Notes: generated by a model not told the origin, from the sequence alone. Shown: positions 24,675 to 33,650, numbered from the stretch's first letter. The stretch is DNA of 46,562 nt from Sedimentisphaerales bacterium (GCA_030611315.1 JAUWPZ010000011.1:1-46562); one strand, 5' to 3'. A program made the numbers and translations.

Positions 24675-26450
24675 ATGTATATACTGGGAATTAATTCATG
24701 TCATGCGGATTCATCCGCTTGTCTGATTAAAGATGGCCGGCTTATTGCTGCGGCAGAGGAGGAGCGATTTACAAGAACAAAACACTGGGCCGGTGTGCCG
24801 ACACAGGCAATTCTTTATTGCCTTACCGATGCCGACATAAGCATTGATAGTATAGATTATATTGCGGTTAATCGTAATCCACGCGCAAATTTCACAAAAA
24901 AAATAATGTTTGCTCTTTCTAAGCGCCCTTCTTTCAAACTGATTGTTGACCGTTTAAATAATGTGTCCAAGATTAAAGATATCAAAGAAGTACTCAGTGA
25001 TAAATTGGCCGGCGGAGGAGAAATAAAAGCTCCTGTTTATAATGTGGAGCACCATATCGCCCATCTGGCCAGCTCCTTTTATGTCTCGCCGTTCGACGAA
25101 GCCGCTGTGGTTTCTGTGGATGGGTTTGGTGATTTTGTAGGTTTGATGTGGGGCATGGCCGAAAAAAGTAAAATCAAGGTAATACACCGGACTTTTTTCC
25201 CGCATTCACTCGGATTGTTTTACTTGGCCTTAACTCAATACCTGGGATTTCTAAAGTATGGGGATGAGTATAAGGTCATGGGGTTGGCGCCATACGGTGA
25301 GCCGGAATTTTTGGGGCCTATGAGAACAATCATAAAAACCAGTAACAAAGTTGAGCAAGATGCTCCGCTGTTTGAGATGGCCGGCGATTATTTCAATTAC
25401 GACAAAAACATTGCAATGACGTGGGACAATGGTGAACCAAAAATGGGTATAGTATTCTCGCCTGAGCTTGAGGAGCTTCTTGGCCCCTGCAGAAAAACCG
25501 GTGAAGAAATCAGCCGACGGCACAAAAACATTGCTGCTTCCCTTCAGAAAAGATACGAGGAAGTCTTTTTTCATGTTCTAAACCATGTGCACAAACAGAC
25601 AAAAGCTCGGAATCTTTGTATTGCAGGCGGATGTGCTATGAACAGTGTTGCAAACGGCAAAATTTTTCGGCAGACTCCTTTTCGCCGGGTTTATATTCAG
25701 GCGGCGGCAGGAGACGCAGGAGGCGCTCTGGGTGCGGCGTATTACCTCTGGAACGAGATATTGAACCAGCCTAAAAGTTTCGTAATGAAAAATGCTTTCT
25801 GGGGCCCCGCCTTTTGTAATGGTGAGATTGAAAAAGAATTGGAACTAAAAAGTACCAAGCTTGAAGAAAATGGCTGTACCATTGAAAAAATTGGTGATGA
25901 AAATGAATTGTGCAGAAAAACAGCTGCTTATATTGCCGACGCGAAAGTGGTAGGATGGTTTCAGGGACGAATGGAGTGGGGGCCGAGAGCCCTGGGAAAC
26001 AGAAGCATTGTGTGCGACCCGAGAAGAGCCGATATGAAGGAGATTTTGAATCTCAAAATAAAAAGACGTGAATCGTTTCGTCCCTTTGCTCCTTCGATTC
26101 TGCGAGAATCAGTAAAAGACTGGTTTAAAACTGATTATGATGTTCCTTTTATGCTGCAGGTATATCAAATCAAAGAGGATAAGCAGAAAGAAATTCCTGC
26201 GGTTACTCACGTGAATGGTTCCGGACGACTTCAGACCGTAACGCAAGAGCAAAACCCCTTATATTACAAATTGATTAAGGAGTTTGAAAAGGTAACCGAA
26301 GTTCCTATCGTGTTAAATACCTCTTTTAACGAAAACGAACCGATTGTATGTAAGCCGAAAGAGGCATTGGATTGCTTTTTGCGTACGAATATGGACGTTC
26401 TGGTGCTGAGTAATTATATTCTGCACCGAAACAATCTTGGCCGCAAATAA
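24675..26450 (+). CDS. Carbamoyltransferase, NodU/CmcH family
   Basis: The 591-residue protein has the family's full layout. The N-terminal Kae1-like domain begins ILGINSCHADSSACLIKDG and has VEHHIAHLASSFYVSPFDEA and VVSVDGFGD. CIAGGCAMNSVANG follows near residue 316, and the C-terminal domain has GRMEWGPRALGNRSI and RRESFRPFAPSIL. NodU and CmcH transfer a carbamoyl group from carbamoyl phosphate to a hydroxyl, by way of carbamoyl-adenylate, on Nod factors, cephamycin or sugars. Here the likely acceptor is a sugar of the locus product. It is the last gene of the + strand run; a weak hairpin (AATAACGAGTTATT at 26457-26470) follows. Confidence 0.92.
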   Translation: MYILGINSCHADSSACLIKDGRLIAAAEEERFTRTKHWAGVPTQAILYCLTDADISIDSIDYIAVNRNPRANFTKKIMFALSKRPSFKLIVDRLNNVSKIKDIKEVLSDKLAGGGEIKAPVYNVEHHIAHLASSFYVSPFDEAAVVSVDGFGDFVGLMWGMAEKSKIKVIHRTFFPHSLGLFYLALTQYLGFLKYGDEYKVMGLAPYGEPEFLGPMRTIIKTSNKVEQDAPLFEMAGDYFNYDKNIAMTWDNGEPKMGIVFSPELEELLGPCRKTGEEISRRHKNIAASLQKRYEEVFFHVLNHVHKQTKARNLCIAGGCAMNSVANGKIFRQTPFRRVYIQAAAGDAGGALGAAYYLWNEILNQPKSFVMKNAFWGPAFCNGEIEKELELKSTKLEENGCTIEKIGDENELCRKTAAYIADAKVVGWFQGRMEWGPRALGNRSIVCDPRRADMKEILNLKIKRRESFRPFAPSILRESVKDWFKTDYDVPFMLQVYQIKEDKQKEIPAVTHVNGSGRLQTVTQEQNPLYYKLIKEFEKVTEVPIVLNTSFNENEPIVCKPKEALDCFLRTNMDVLVLSNYILHRNNLGRK

Positions 26451-26544
26451 TTTAATAATAACGAGTTATTACGCTTACCAAAGCTTTAACACACTCCAAG
26501 TCAATCTGAAAACAACAAATCCCATAACACTTTGTCAGAGGTGC

Positions 26545-26565
26545 CGTTAGGTTCTAAACCTAACG
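26545..26565. other. Perfect hairpin in the spacer between convergent units
   Basis: CGTTAGGTT and AACCTAACG pair over nine bases around a three-base loop. A weaker outer pair, AGGTG at 26539-26543 with CACCT at 26572-26576, encloses them. There is no T tract on either side, so it is not a standard intrinsic terminator, though it lies between convergent transcription units. Confidence 0.5.
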
Positions 26566-26601
26566 AAATGTCACCTGTTGGCAATTTCCCAAAACAGCCA
26601 A

Positions 26602-26684
26602 TGGGCCGGGCTGGATTTGAACCAGCGTAGGCTTACGCCAATGGGTTTACAGCCCATCCCCTTTAGCCACTCGGGCACCGACCC
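26602..26684 (-). tRNA. tRNA-Tyr (GTA)
   Basis: Read on the minus strand, the 83-base gene starts GGGTCGG and ends CCGGCCC plus discriminator A, which pair over seven positions with one T-G wobble. The anticodon loop CTGTAAA gives GTA (complement of 26648-26650), the Tyr anticodon. A long variable arm is present, as in bacterial tRNA-Tyr, and the T arm is GCTGG-TTCAAAT-CCAGC. CCA is not encoded. The gene closes the gap between the + strand glycan locus and the minus-strand uronate genes. Confidence 0.95.
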
Positions 26685-26690
26685 TTCTTC

Positions 26691-26711
26691 GTATATCGTA
26701 TATCGTATATC
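26691..26711. repeat. Three tandem copies of GTATATC
   Basis: GTATATC is repeated three times without a gap, between the tRNA start and the stop of uxaC. It resembles the short 'wordy' repeats seen in other spacers of this window (31868-31893 and 46172-46211). Confidence 0.8.
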
Positions 26712-26741
26712 GTTAATTGTCAATAGCCGTTTGAAAACGAT

Positions 26742-28157
26742 TTAATTCAGCTCCATGGGGAAATATTCTCTGGCATTGTTGAAGCAGATGTCCTCGACCA
26801 TTTTTCCGAGCAGAGTCATATCGGATGGTAACAGACCCGCCTCGACGTCGCCGCCTAACATATTACACAGTATTCGCCGGAAATATTCGTGCCTCGGATA
26901 TGACAGGAAGCTGCGCGAATCCGTGAGCATGCCGACAAACCGGCTCAAGAGGCCCATATTCGAGAGGATGTTCATCTGCTCTTCCATTCCATCTTTCTGG
27001 TCGAGGAACCACCACGCTGAGCCGTACTGCATTTTGCCGGGCACCGAGCCACCCTGGAAATTGCCGACCATCGTGGCAATCATCGCGTTGTCCCGCGGAT
27101 TGAGGTTATAGACAACGGTCTTGGGCAGTTTGTTTTGCTTATCGAGCGTATCGAGGAATTTTGAAAGCGGAGCGGCTGTTTCGAGGTCGCCCATCGAATC
27201 GCACCCTATATCCGGCCCGATTGCTTTGAACAGCCGGGCGCTGTTGTTCCTCAAAGCGCCGAGGTGAAGCTGCTGTACCCAGCCTCGTTCGGCGTCCATC
27301 AGGGCAAATTCGACCATCATCGCCGATTTGAATTTCAAACGCTGCGATAAATCCAGGGCCTTCTTTGACCGAATCTTATCGAAGATTTGCTTGATTTCGC
27401 CGGCGGTATAGTCCTCTGCATAGGCGGTATCCAGGCCGTGGTCGGAGAGCCGACAGCCGTTCTCGTGGAAATAATCGTGGCGTTTGCGGATTGCCTCGAT
27501 ATACGAATCGTAACCGGTTATCTGCGTATCGGCGGCCTCTTCGAGCTTGTCGAGCCAGGCATTCAGGACCGAAACATCCTCGACTGCCATAGCCTTGTCC
27601 GGCCGAAAAGCCGGATGGACCTTGATTTCAAAGCCGTCCCGCCTGATGCTCTGATGATGCTCCAGCGAATCGAGCGGGTCGTCGGTGGTGCAGACCAACT
27701 TGACGTTGGCTTTGCGCATTAAATTGCGAACGCTAAACTCGGGCGTCTTCAGCATCGCCGTCGTGGATTCGTAGATTTCCTTTGCGGTGTCGGGGCCCAA
27801 GAGTTTGCCGGTTATGCCGAAGGGACTCTTTAACTCCAGATGGGTCCAGTGGTAAAGCGGATTTCGCAGGCAATAAGGAACGGTGGCGGCCCACTTTTCA
27901 AACTTTTCATAATCGCTCGCATCGCCGGTGACGAACTTTTCCGCGACGCCATTGGCCCGCATCGCACGCCACTTGTAGTGGTCGCCGGCAAGCCAGGCCT
28001 GAGTGATATTGGCGAACTGATGGTCGGCGGCGATCTGCTCGACCGGAAGATGACAGTGATAGTCGTAGATGGACATCTTCACGGCATGCTCATGGTAGAG
28101 AGTTCTGGCCGTGGCGCTTTGCAAAAGAAAATCTTCCGTCAGAAATTGTTTAGCCAT
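26742..28157 (-). CDS. uxaC: Glucuronate isomerase (uronate isomerase)
   Basis: This 471-residue protein has the usual UxaC length. The N-terminal metal site is YDYHCHLP with His34 and His36. The chain then shows TTDDPLDSLEHH in the middle and ends with SYPRHEYFRRILCNMLG, a conserved UxaC block. The enzyme converts D-glucuronate to D-fructuronate and D-galacturonate to D-tagaturonate, the first step of hexuronate breakdown in the cytoplasm. GAGGAG lies close upstream of ATG on the minus strand. It is the last gene of a minus-strand series that includes 6-phosphogluconate dehydrogenase and a LarA homologue, which points to use of uronic acids from polysaccharides. Confidence 0.95.
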   Translation of the reverse strand: MAKQFLTEDFLLQSATARTLYHEHAVKMSIYDYHCHLPVEQIAADHQFANITQAWLAGDHYKWRAMRANGVAEKFVTGDASDYEKFEKWAATVPYCLRNPLYHWTHLELKSPFGITGKLLGPDTAKEIYESTTAMLKTPEFSVRNLMRKANVKLVCTTDDPLDSLEHHQSIRRDGFEIKVHPAFRPDKAMAVEDVSVLNAWLDKLEEAADTQITGYDSYIEAIRKRHDYFHENGCRLSDHGLDTAYAEDYTAGEIKQIFDKIRSKKALDLSQRLKFKSAMMVEFALMDAERGWVQQLHLGALRNNSARLFKAIGPDIGCDSMGDLETAAPLSKFLDTLDKQNKLPKTVVYNLNPRDNAMIATMVGNFQGGSVPGKMQYGSAWWFLDQKDGMEEQMNILSNMGLLSRFVGMLTDSRSFLSYPRHEYFRRILCNMLGGDVEAGLLPSDMTLLGKMVEDICFNNAREYFPMELN

Positions 28158-28192
28158 TTTTCTCCTCTATATTTTCCAGCATTTAAGCCGGT

Positions 28193-28462
28193 TTATTGTT
28201 GAGACTTCTCTTGATTTTCCTTGTTGCGCTGGGCTTCGAGTTCCCGGCGTCTTCTCAGCGCCTGCTCGCGCGGCGACTCGGATTCTTTAATCTTCTGTGC
28301 CCAGTCGGCCAGTTCGCTATTGGTCTTCTGCAAGCGTTCGGATTTCTGGCGGGGCTGATTCTTCTCTTCCTTGAGCATCTTACGGTTCCACAGCCAATAC
28401 ACCAGCCACGCAGCAGCCAAAACCGGAACGGCAATTAACATAAATAATTTATATATATCCAT
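28193..28462 (-). CDS. Small membrane-anchored coiled-coil protein, function unknown
   Basis: The 89-residue protein has one N-terminal transmembrane helix (residues 5-25, MLIAVPVLAAAWLVYWLW) followed by a charged Lys/Glu/Gln/Arg-rich tail that should form a helix or coiled coil. AAGGGA lies seven bases before ATG. It sits between gnd and uxaC with gaps of 66 and 35 bases, so it is probably co-transcribed with both. No family was recognised. Its position suggests a membrane tether or a chance passenger; no role can be assigned. Confidence 0.7.
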   Translation of the reverse strand: MDIYKLFMLIAVPVLAAAWLVYWLWNRKMLKEEKNQPRQKSERLQKTNSELADWAQKIKESESPREQALRRRRELEAQRNKENQEKSQQ

Positions 28463-28528
28463 ATCATAGTCCCTTCATATCGTTCGAATACAAGTGAAAC
28501 TGTCGTGCATCAGAGTCCTCCAGCCTTC

Positions 28529-29980
28529 TCAGGCCGTGTAAGTTGAAGCTGCGGTGGTTCCGCCGCGTCCGGTCCAGTTGGTGTGGAAGAACTCGCCCCG
28601 CGGTTTATCGACCCTTTCGTAGGTATGGGCGCCGAAGTAGTCCCGCTGGGCCTGGAGCAGATTGGCCGGCAGACGCTCGCTGCGATATCCGTCGTAGAAG
28701 GCCAAAGCGGAACTCATAGCCGGCATTGGGACTCCCATCTTTATCGCGGTGGTAACGACACGACGCCAGGCGGGCTGGGCCTGCTGGACGGCCTCGGCAA
28801 AGAACGGGTCGAGCAGCAGATTGCTCAAATCGGGATTTTTGTCGAAGGCCTCCTTGATTTTGCCCAAAAAGGCCGAGCGGATGATACAGCCGCCCCGCCA
28901 CATCAGTGCGATGCCGCCGTTGTTAAGGTTCCATTTATACTCAGCGGCGGCGGCACGCATCAACTGATAGCCCTGGGCATAGCTGACGATTTTCGAGGCG
29001 TAAAGCGCGTCCCTGAGGTCGTCGATAAAGGCTTCCTTTTCACCTTCGAATCCGGTTTCCGGGCCTGTGAGCACTTTTGACGCCGCGATGCGCTCTTCCT
29101 TCAACGCCGAGAGGCACCTTGCAAAGACGGCCTCGGCGACACTCGTCAAAGGCTGCCCAAGAGTCAACGCCTCGATGCCCGTCCACTTGCCCGTTCCTTT
29201 CTGGCCCGCCGTATCGAGAATCAGGTCGATGACGTCATTACCCTGCTCATCGGTATATCCGAGGATGTCCCGCGTAATCTCAATCAGGTAGGAATCGAGC
29301 TTGCCCTTGTTCCACTCGCCGAAGACCTCGTGCATTTCTTTATTCGTCATACCCAGGCCCTTGGCCATCATCTGATACGTCTCGCATATCATTTGCATAT
29401 CGCCGTACTCGATGCCGTTGTGCACCATTTTGACGAAGTGCCCGGCGCCGTTTTCTCCGACCCAGTCGCAGCACGGCTCGCCGTCGGCTGTTTTCGCGGC
29501 AATCTTCTGGAAGATGGGCTTGACATGCTCCCAGGCCGGCGGCGAACCGCCCGGCATTATCGATGGACCGCGAAGAGCGCCTTCCTCACCACCGGATACG
29601 CCGGTGCCGATATACAGCTTGCCCTGGCTCTCGACGAGCTGGGTGCGTCGGATGGTGTCCGGGAAATGTGAGTTGCCGCCGTCAATAATGATGTCGCCCT
29701 CTTCGAGATGTGGCAGGAGCTTTTCGATAAAGGCATCGACCGCCGAGCCGGCCTTGACCATGAGCATAATCTTGCGCGGTTTGGCCAGATTCTCGACAAG
29801 CTCTTCGATTGATTTGCAGCCGATGATGTTTTTGCCCTTGCCCCGGCCGTTGATAAAATTATCGACCTTCGAGACCGTCCTGTTGAAGCAGGCCACCGTA
29901 AAGCCCTTGCTCTCCATATTCAATATCAGATTTTCCCCCATAACCGCCAGGCCCACCAGGCCGATGTCAGCTTTTGCCAT
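28529..29980 (-). CDS. gnd: 6-phosphogluconate dehydrogenase, decarboxylating
   Basis: The start is set at the ATG of [18 protein letters not shown] (29980), with GAGGAG nine bases upstream; an in-frame ATG 14 codons earlier is less likely. The 483-residue length is normal. Landmarks are the NADP fold [14 protein letters not shown], then [30 protein letters not shown], and the catalytic [16 protein letters not shown] with Lys and Asn. The reaction is oxidation and decarboxylation of 6-phosphogluconate to ribulose 5-phosphate with NADP reduction. A 242-base gap with a 14-base palindrome (30114-30127) lies upstream, so it may have its own promoter. Confidence 0.96.
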   Translation of the reverse strand: MAKADIGLVGLAVMGENLILNMESKGFTVACFNRTVSKVDNFINGRGKGKNIIGCKSIEELVENLAKPRKIMLMVKAGSAVDAFIEKLLPHLEEGDIIIDGGNSHFPDTIRRTQLVESQGKLYIGTGVSGGEEGALRGPSIMPGGSPPAWEHVKPIFQKIAAKTADGEPCCDWVGENGAGHFVKMVHNGIEYGDMQMICETYQMMAKGLGMTNKEMHEVFGEWNKGKLDSYLIEITRDILGYTDEQGNDVIDLILDTAGQKGTGKWTGIEALTLGQPLTSVAEAVFARCLSALKEERIAASKVLTGPETGFEGEKEAFIDDLRDALYASKIVSYAQGYQLMRAAAAEYKWNLNNGGIALMWRGGCIIRSAFLGKIKEAFDKNPDLSNLLLDPFFAEAVQQAQPAWRRVVTTAIKMGVPMPAMSSALAFYDGYRSERLPANLLQAQRDYFGAHTYERVDKPRGEFFHTNWTGRGGTTAASTYTA

Positions 29981-30113
29981 TTTGTGCTGCTCCTCTTTCA
30001 ATTCATCATTTATAGTGTTCACGAAAAGAAATTTCCCGTTTGTTTGCGGGTAACTTGTGCCACAGGTAGTAACCTTAAAACAATAATTTACAATCCCAGT
30101 CGCGGGAATTTAT

Positions 30114-30127
30114 TACCCTTAAGGGTA
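30114..30127. promoter_or_regulatory. 14-bp perfect palindrome upstream of gnd, possible operator
   Basis: TACCCTTAAGGGTA is a perfect palindrome about 135 bases upstream of the gnd start, in the gap after the secreted-protein gene. Its size and symmetry suit a dimeric regulator, but no promoter was identified around it and no second copy was seen. Confidence 0.3.
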
Positions 30128-30222
30128 TATCAAATGCTTCCGCGCCAAATTCCACCGAACACGTTTGAGAATTTGACGATGGTATTTTACCGCCCATTCC
30201 GCCTGAAATCAACACTCCATTC

Positions 30223-31842
30223 TCACCGAAAATGGGGCCGCTCAATCAATAGAAGCAGGTCCCGGTCGCCCTTGACCTCAACCTTCAGGCCTTCGCGGAG
30301 TTCTTTGCCTCTCCGCCGCACAATCGTCCCGGCCCTTATATCGACAACGGAGTAGAGGCCCTCCGGCTCGACAGTGAACCACTCCGGCAGCGTATTCATC
30401 CTCGGCCAATCCTTCTCAAAACCCATATAAAGGCGGTGGCGCGGAATGTCAAAAATCAATTTGCCCTTCCAGGGCCTGTCCGCTTTGAGCACTATTTTCA
30501 GGCCGCTGCCGGTCTGTTCGGCGCCGAGTTTGAGGTCGCGCCGCCAGGGCCGGGCAATCAGCCCGCGAGTATGCATCAACGCGTGCATTATCACCGTCCG
30601 CACACCGTTGGATTCGAGCTTCATCGTCCCCCACAGCCTGGCCGTCTCCAGCGGCTCGTTCGACCGCGCCACATTCCCAGCCATCTCACCATCGACCCAG
30701 GCGAATCCTTCTTCGACCGGGACACGGTTCAAAAGGTAAATCGCCCCTTCAATCGAATCGGCAAATCCGTCAATCGAGCTGCCCTCCCACTGGTAATTTT
30801 TATACATAGGCTTGGCCAGCTTGCCGAGCGTCTGCCTTACCTGCCCGCGATAAACATCTTCGCCCACCGCCATATCGTAGCACAGATTCCCGACGTAATT
30901 ATAGCCCCAGCCGTCACTGAGCCGCCCCTCGTGAGGCCCCGGCTTATCGGAAATCATATTTATCATAAGGCCGTCTTCATTGAGTCCACGCAATAGAATC
31001 TCATCGAGCATATACTTAATCGCCTTTGCGTACTTTTGGGCCTTCTTCGGATTCACCCTGGATTCGACGCCTAACAGCAGGCCCAGCCCGCCTATAATCT
31101 CGCAGCCGTGGTCGCGCAGCCTCTTGGGGACAAAATCGCCGCTCGACAAATAATAATCCCCCAGACGCTCGGCCCAGGTAAGGAACTTTCGCTCACCCGT
31201 CATCGTGTACAGCCGAACCAGGGCCTGGAGTTGTTCCCCATTGACCTCGGTATTGGTCGATGGAATCTTGCCGAAGGGCGTATCAATACGGGCGTGCTTC
31301 CAAAGGTCCTCCTCAATCCCTTTCATCCGCGTAAACCACTCGTCCTTACCTGTAACCTCCACTATCGCTATCAGCCCGTCTTTGACGTACTCCGAGGCCT
31401 GAAATACCATATCATCATACGAAATATTCTCGACTTTTTTCTTCTTTTCGAAATCATACGGCGCCGGAATCCTATCCAGATGGTTGCAGAGCTTGATTTC
31501 GGCGTGCAGGACCTCGCGCACCGGGCCGTTGAGAGCTTCCTCATCCACGACATAGGCGGCCCAGACCAGAAACGGATAGCAGTCAGCAGCGGTGTCGCGG
31601 TAATTCCATTTGCCGTCCGCCCGGTAGAGCTTGGTCTCGGGTTCGATTTGCTTGAGCGCCTTCTCGTGCAGCCAGCGGTGCACCTTGCTGAGTGAATAGC
31701 CCGCAATCTCGGCCGATTTGGCGGCCTGGGCAAATTGCTTCTCCATCGCGTCTTCAGCATTTGGTTCGCCCGCCAGTGCTGCGCTTACACATAAAGACAA
31801 CACCAGGATAATCCCAGCCGTTACACTTATTGTTCGTATCAT
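30223..31842 (-). CDS. Secreted (alpha/alpha)-toroid-like protein, putative glycoside hydrolase or lyase
   Basis: The start is ATG 31842, preceded by GGAGAGAG; an in-frame ATG eight codons earlier is less likely. The 539-residue protein has a Sec signal (hydrophobic ISVTAGIILVLSLCVSAALAG, cut after ALA). The body is helix-rich, with repeated aromatic-acidic turns (GKWNYRDTAADCYPFLVW, STNTEVNGEQLQALVRLY, DGWGYNYVGNLCYD) as in six-hairpin glycosidases or alginate/heparin-type lyases. A beta-rich end of about 90 residues follows. I do not recognise an exact family. Its place 51 bases after a LarA homologue and ahead of gnd and uxaC suggests it releases uronate-containing sugars outside the cytoplasm. 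Confidence 0.65.
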   Translation of the reverse strand: MIRTISVTAGIILVLSLCVSAALAGEPNAEDAMEKQFAQAAKSAEIAGYSLSKVHRWLHEKALKQIEPETKLYRADGKWNYRDTAADCYPFLVWAAYVVDEEALNGPVREVLHAEIKLCNHLDRIPAPYDFEKKKKVENISYDDMVFQASEYVKDGLIAIVEVTGKDEWFTRMKGIEEDLWKHARIDTPFGKIPSTNTEVNGEQLQALVRLYTMTGERKFLTWAERLGDYYLSSGDFVPKRLRDHGCEIIGGLGLLLGVESRVNPKKAQKYAKAIKYMLDEILLRGLNEDGLMINMISDKPGPHEGRLSDGWGYNYVGNLCYDMAVGEDVYRGQVRQTLGKLAKPMYKNYQWEGSSIDGFADSIEGAIYLLNRVPVEEGFAWVDGEMAGNVARSNEPLETARLWGTMKLESNGVRTVIMHALMHTRGLIARPWRRDLKLGAEQTGSGLKIVLKADRPWKGKLIFDIPRHRLYMGFEKDWPRMNTLPEWFTVEPEGLYSVVDIRAGTIVRRRGKELREGLKVEVKGDRDLLLLIERPHFR

Positions 31843-31893
31843 TTGCTCTCTCCGATAAAGACGCATTGAATCTGAAATCTGAAATCAGAAATC

Positions 31894-33168
31894 TCAAATT
31901 GTAATTGTCGGTATATATCCGCCGGCCAGCCTGTGGAGCACTTCGCCTGCGTGATGGACAAGCAGAATCCCTTCGTCCTCCTTGTTTTCGTAGTCGGATA
32001 TATTTATCTGCTCGGGGTCCATATAGCCGAGGTTCACCTTTTCGCAGCGCTCTTTGCCGATGCCGGTGGCAAGGACCACGTTGGCCCGTGGTTTCTCGAC
32101 GCCGTCGATAAACGTCCCTATCCCCTTGACGTGCGTTGAGTGGGCGAGAACGCCCCTGGGGACGCCCGCGAACTCGTCCATACGCTTGAGGAAATAATCG
32201 CGGGTGTGATAACCGACCTTATCGAGGTATTTGCCGTGGGTGTAGGATATTTCCGTGATGTGCGGGGCGTAGATAATCAGCGTTCCGCCGTCGGCGAGGA
32301 CCGGCTCAAGCTTGTACATCACCTTGCCCGCCGTCCATATATCGTCATACATCCGAGGCGCCAGCCCAAGAATCGTATGGTAGCTCCTGTCCTTGTAAAC
32401 AATGTGGACCTTCTCGGAAAGGTCCGCCGCCTTTTCCCAGGCCTGCGCCACATCACCGATGAAGATTCCCTTTAGCTCATCCTCAACCGCCACTATGGCA
32501 AAGAGCTTTCCGGGCATTTTAATCAGCGAGGCGCACTTCTCCACGACCTGCCGTGTCGGCGTCCATTTATTGCCGTTTATCAGCGGATTCGTGACCACCG
32601 CACCGAGCCAGTGGAAAAAATGAATGACCTCGTCACCGGCGATTCCGGGAAAGATATACTTATGTCCGCCGGAAAAGCCCACGACCTCGTGCGGAAATAC
32701 CGGGCCTAAGATAAAAAACTCGTCGTAATCGAAAATCAGCTTGTTTATAGCCACGTCAACCTCTTCGCGAAACAGCCCGCCGGAAATCTGTTCGATTTCG
32801 TCCGCCGATATCCGCCCGATAGACTTGAACGTCTGCGGCTTGTCCCATTCGTGATTGAAGAACTTCACCGATGCGTATTTACCCGCCCGTTCGCTCGCTG
32901 TCATGCTGAGCCTGGTACATATCTGCTCCTCACTCATCGGCTGATGCGTCCCGAGCGCCGTCAGGCAGTCAACAGCCTTGGCCTTTGGCCCTATGTGCTC
33001 ATAAATTTCCTTGAAGACCTGTCCGATAGGCCCTGAACGGGTATTGTCGGGAATTAAGAACAGAATCCGCTTGCCCGCATAATCGTTTTGGCCGAAAAAC
33101 TCGCCGACCGCCTGGCGAACTTGGTCGCCCTCAACACAGCCGTCTATATTTTCTCTAAAAGTAATCAT
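31894..33168 (-). CDS. LarA-type nickel-dependent 2-hydroxyacid racemase/epimerase
   Basis: The start is taken at ATG 33168 (MITFRENIDG), which gives 424 residues, the size of LarA. Residues corresponding to the known active site are present: DNTR (Asp41, Arg44), GTHQP (His75), FPHEVVGFSGGHKYIFPG (His160 and Lys170, the lysine that carries the nickel-pincer cofactor), and a nearby His in HFFHW. The family equilibrates 2-hydroxyacids by hydride transfer to the nickel-pincer nucleotide. Members are known for lactate, malate and other substrates including gluconate. The cofactor genes larB, larC and larE are not in the window. With UxaC and Gnd downstream, a sugar-acid substrate is plausible. 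Confidence 0.85.
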   Translation of the reverse strand: MITFRENIDGCVEGDQVRQAVGEFFGQNDYAGKRILFLIPDNTRSGPIGQVFKEIYEHIGPKAKAVDCLTALGTHQPMSEEQICTRLSMTASERAGKYASVKFFNHEWDKPQTFKSIGRISADEIEQISGGLFREEVDVAINKLIFDYDEFFILGPVFPHEVVGFSGGHKYIFPGIAGDEVIHFFHWLGAVVTNPLINGNKWTPTRQVVEKCASLIKMPGKLFAIVAVEDELKGIFIGDVAQAWEKAADLSEKVHIVYKDRSYHTILGLAPRMYDDIWTAGKVMYKLEPVLADGGTLIIYAPHITEISYTHGKYLDKVGYHTRDYFLKRMDEFAGVPRGVLAHSTHVKGIGTFIDGVEKPRANVVLATGIGKERCEKVNLGYMDPEQINISDYENKEDEGILLVHHAGEVLHRLAGGYIPTITI

Positions 33169-33432
33169 CTCAAAGTGACCGATTTTCACTTTATTATTGT
33201 GATAACATTCTTGAAAACAATAACTTATAGTAATGTGCCGACAAGACAAATTGCCCACTATGAATCTTAAGTTTTGCCGTAAAATCTTTATTCTGGCTTC
33301 TGACTCCTGATTTCTGGCTTCTTCAAACTGGCCGACCGGCCAGTTTGAGTAATCATATCGAATACAATAGCTTCTCCGCGTTAGAACTACCAGCTTATTT
33401 TTGACGTGCCTTGTTCAATACTCCCTCTTGTC

Positions 33433-33650
33433 GGGTGTGAAATTATTTTCTGGCACATTGTAACCCTATTTATAGTAATGTCTTACACTCATTTGTCATT
33501 CTGAGCGACAGCGAAGAATCTGACTTGCGAACTGAGAGTTTCCTTTGTTCGGTCGGTAACATCTCATTCTATGGCCAGATGCTTCGCTTCGCCTTGCTGC
33601 GCTCAGCATGACATGAGGAAGTTTGCTTGCCAGAAAATAATTTCACACCC
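33433..33650. mobile_element. 218-bp MITE with perfect 23-bp inverted ends and 8-bp target duplication
   Basis: The ends are 33433-33455 (opening GGGTGTGAAATTATTTTCTG) and 33628-33650; they are exact reverse complements over 23 bases. CTCTTGTC occurs on each side (33425-33432 and 33651-33658), touching the ends exactly, a perfect target-site duplication. There is no ORF for a transposase. An 8-bp duplication and ends beginning GGGTGTG would suit an IS256-like transposase acting in trans, but this is only a guess. Confidence 0.93.
33494..33613. repeat. Nested palindromic repeat inside the MITE
   Basis: TGTCATTCTGAGCG at 33494-33507 faces CGCTCAGCATGACA at 33600-33613 (13 of 14 paired). The pairing continues through GCGAAGAATCT and the opposing AGATGCTTCGC. 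This 'TCATTCTGAGCG' repeat type is widespread in bacterial spacers. Here it forms the whole core of the outer element. Confidence 0.8.

Noticed and set aside
26545..26565. Intrinsic terminator for the carbamoyltransferase gene
   Set aside because: The stem is strong but no T tract follows on either strand, so I list it only as a hairpin.
27387..29671. Several ORFs of 110-165 codons antisense to uxaC and gnd
   Set aside because: They mirror conserved genes with biased codon use and have no ribosome sites or recognisable products.
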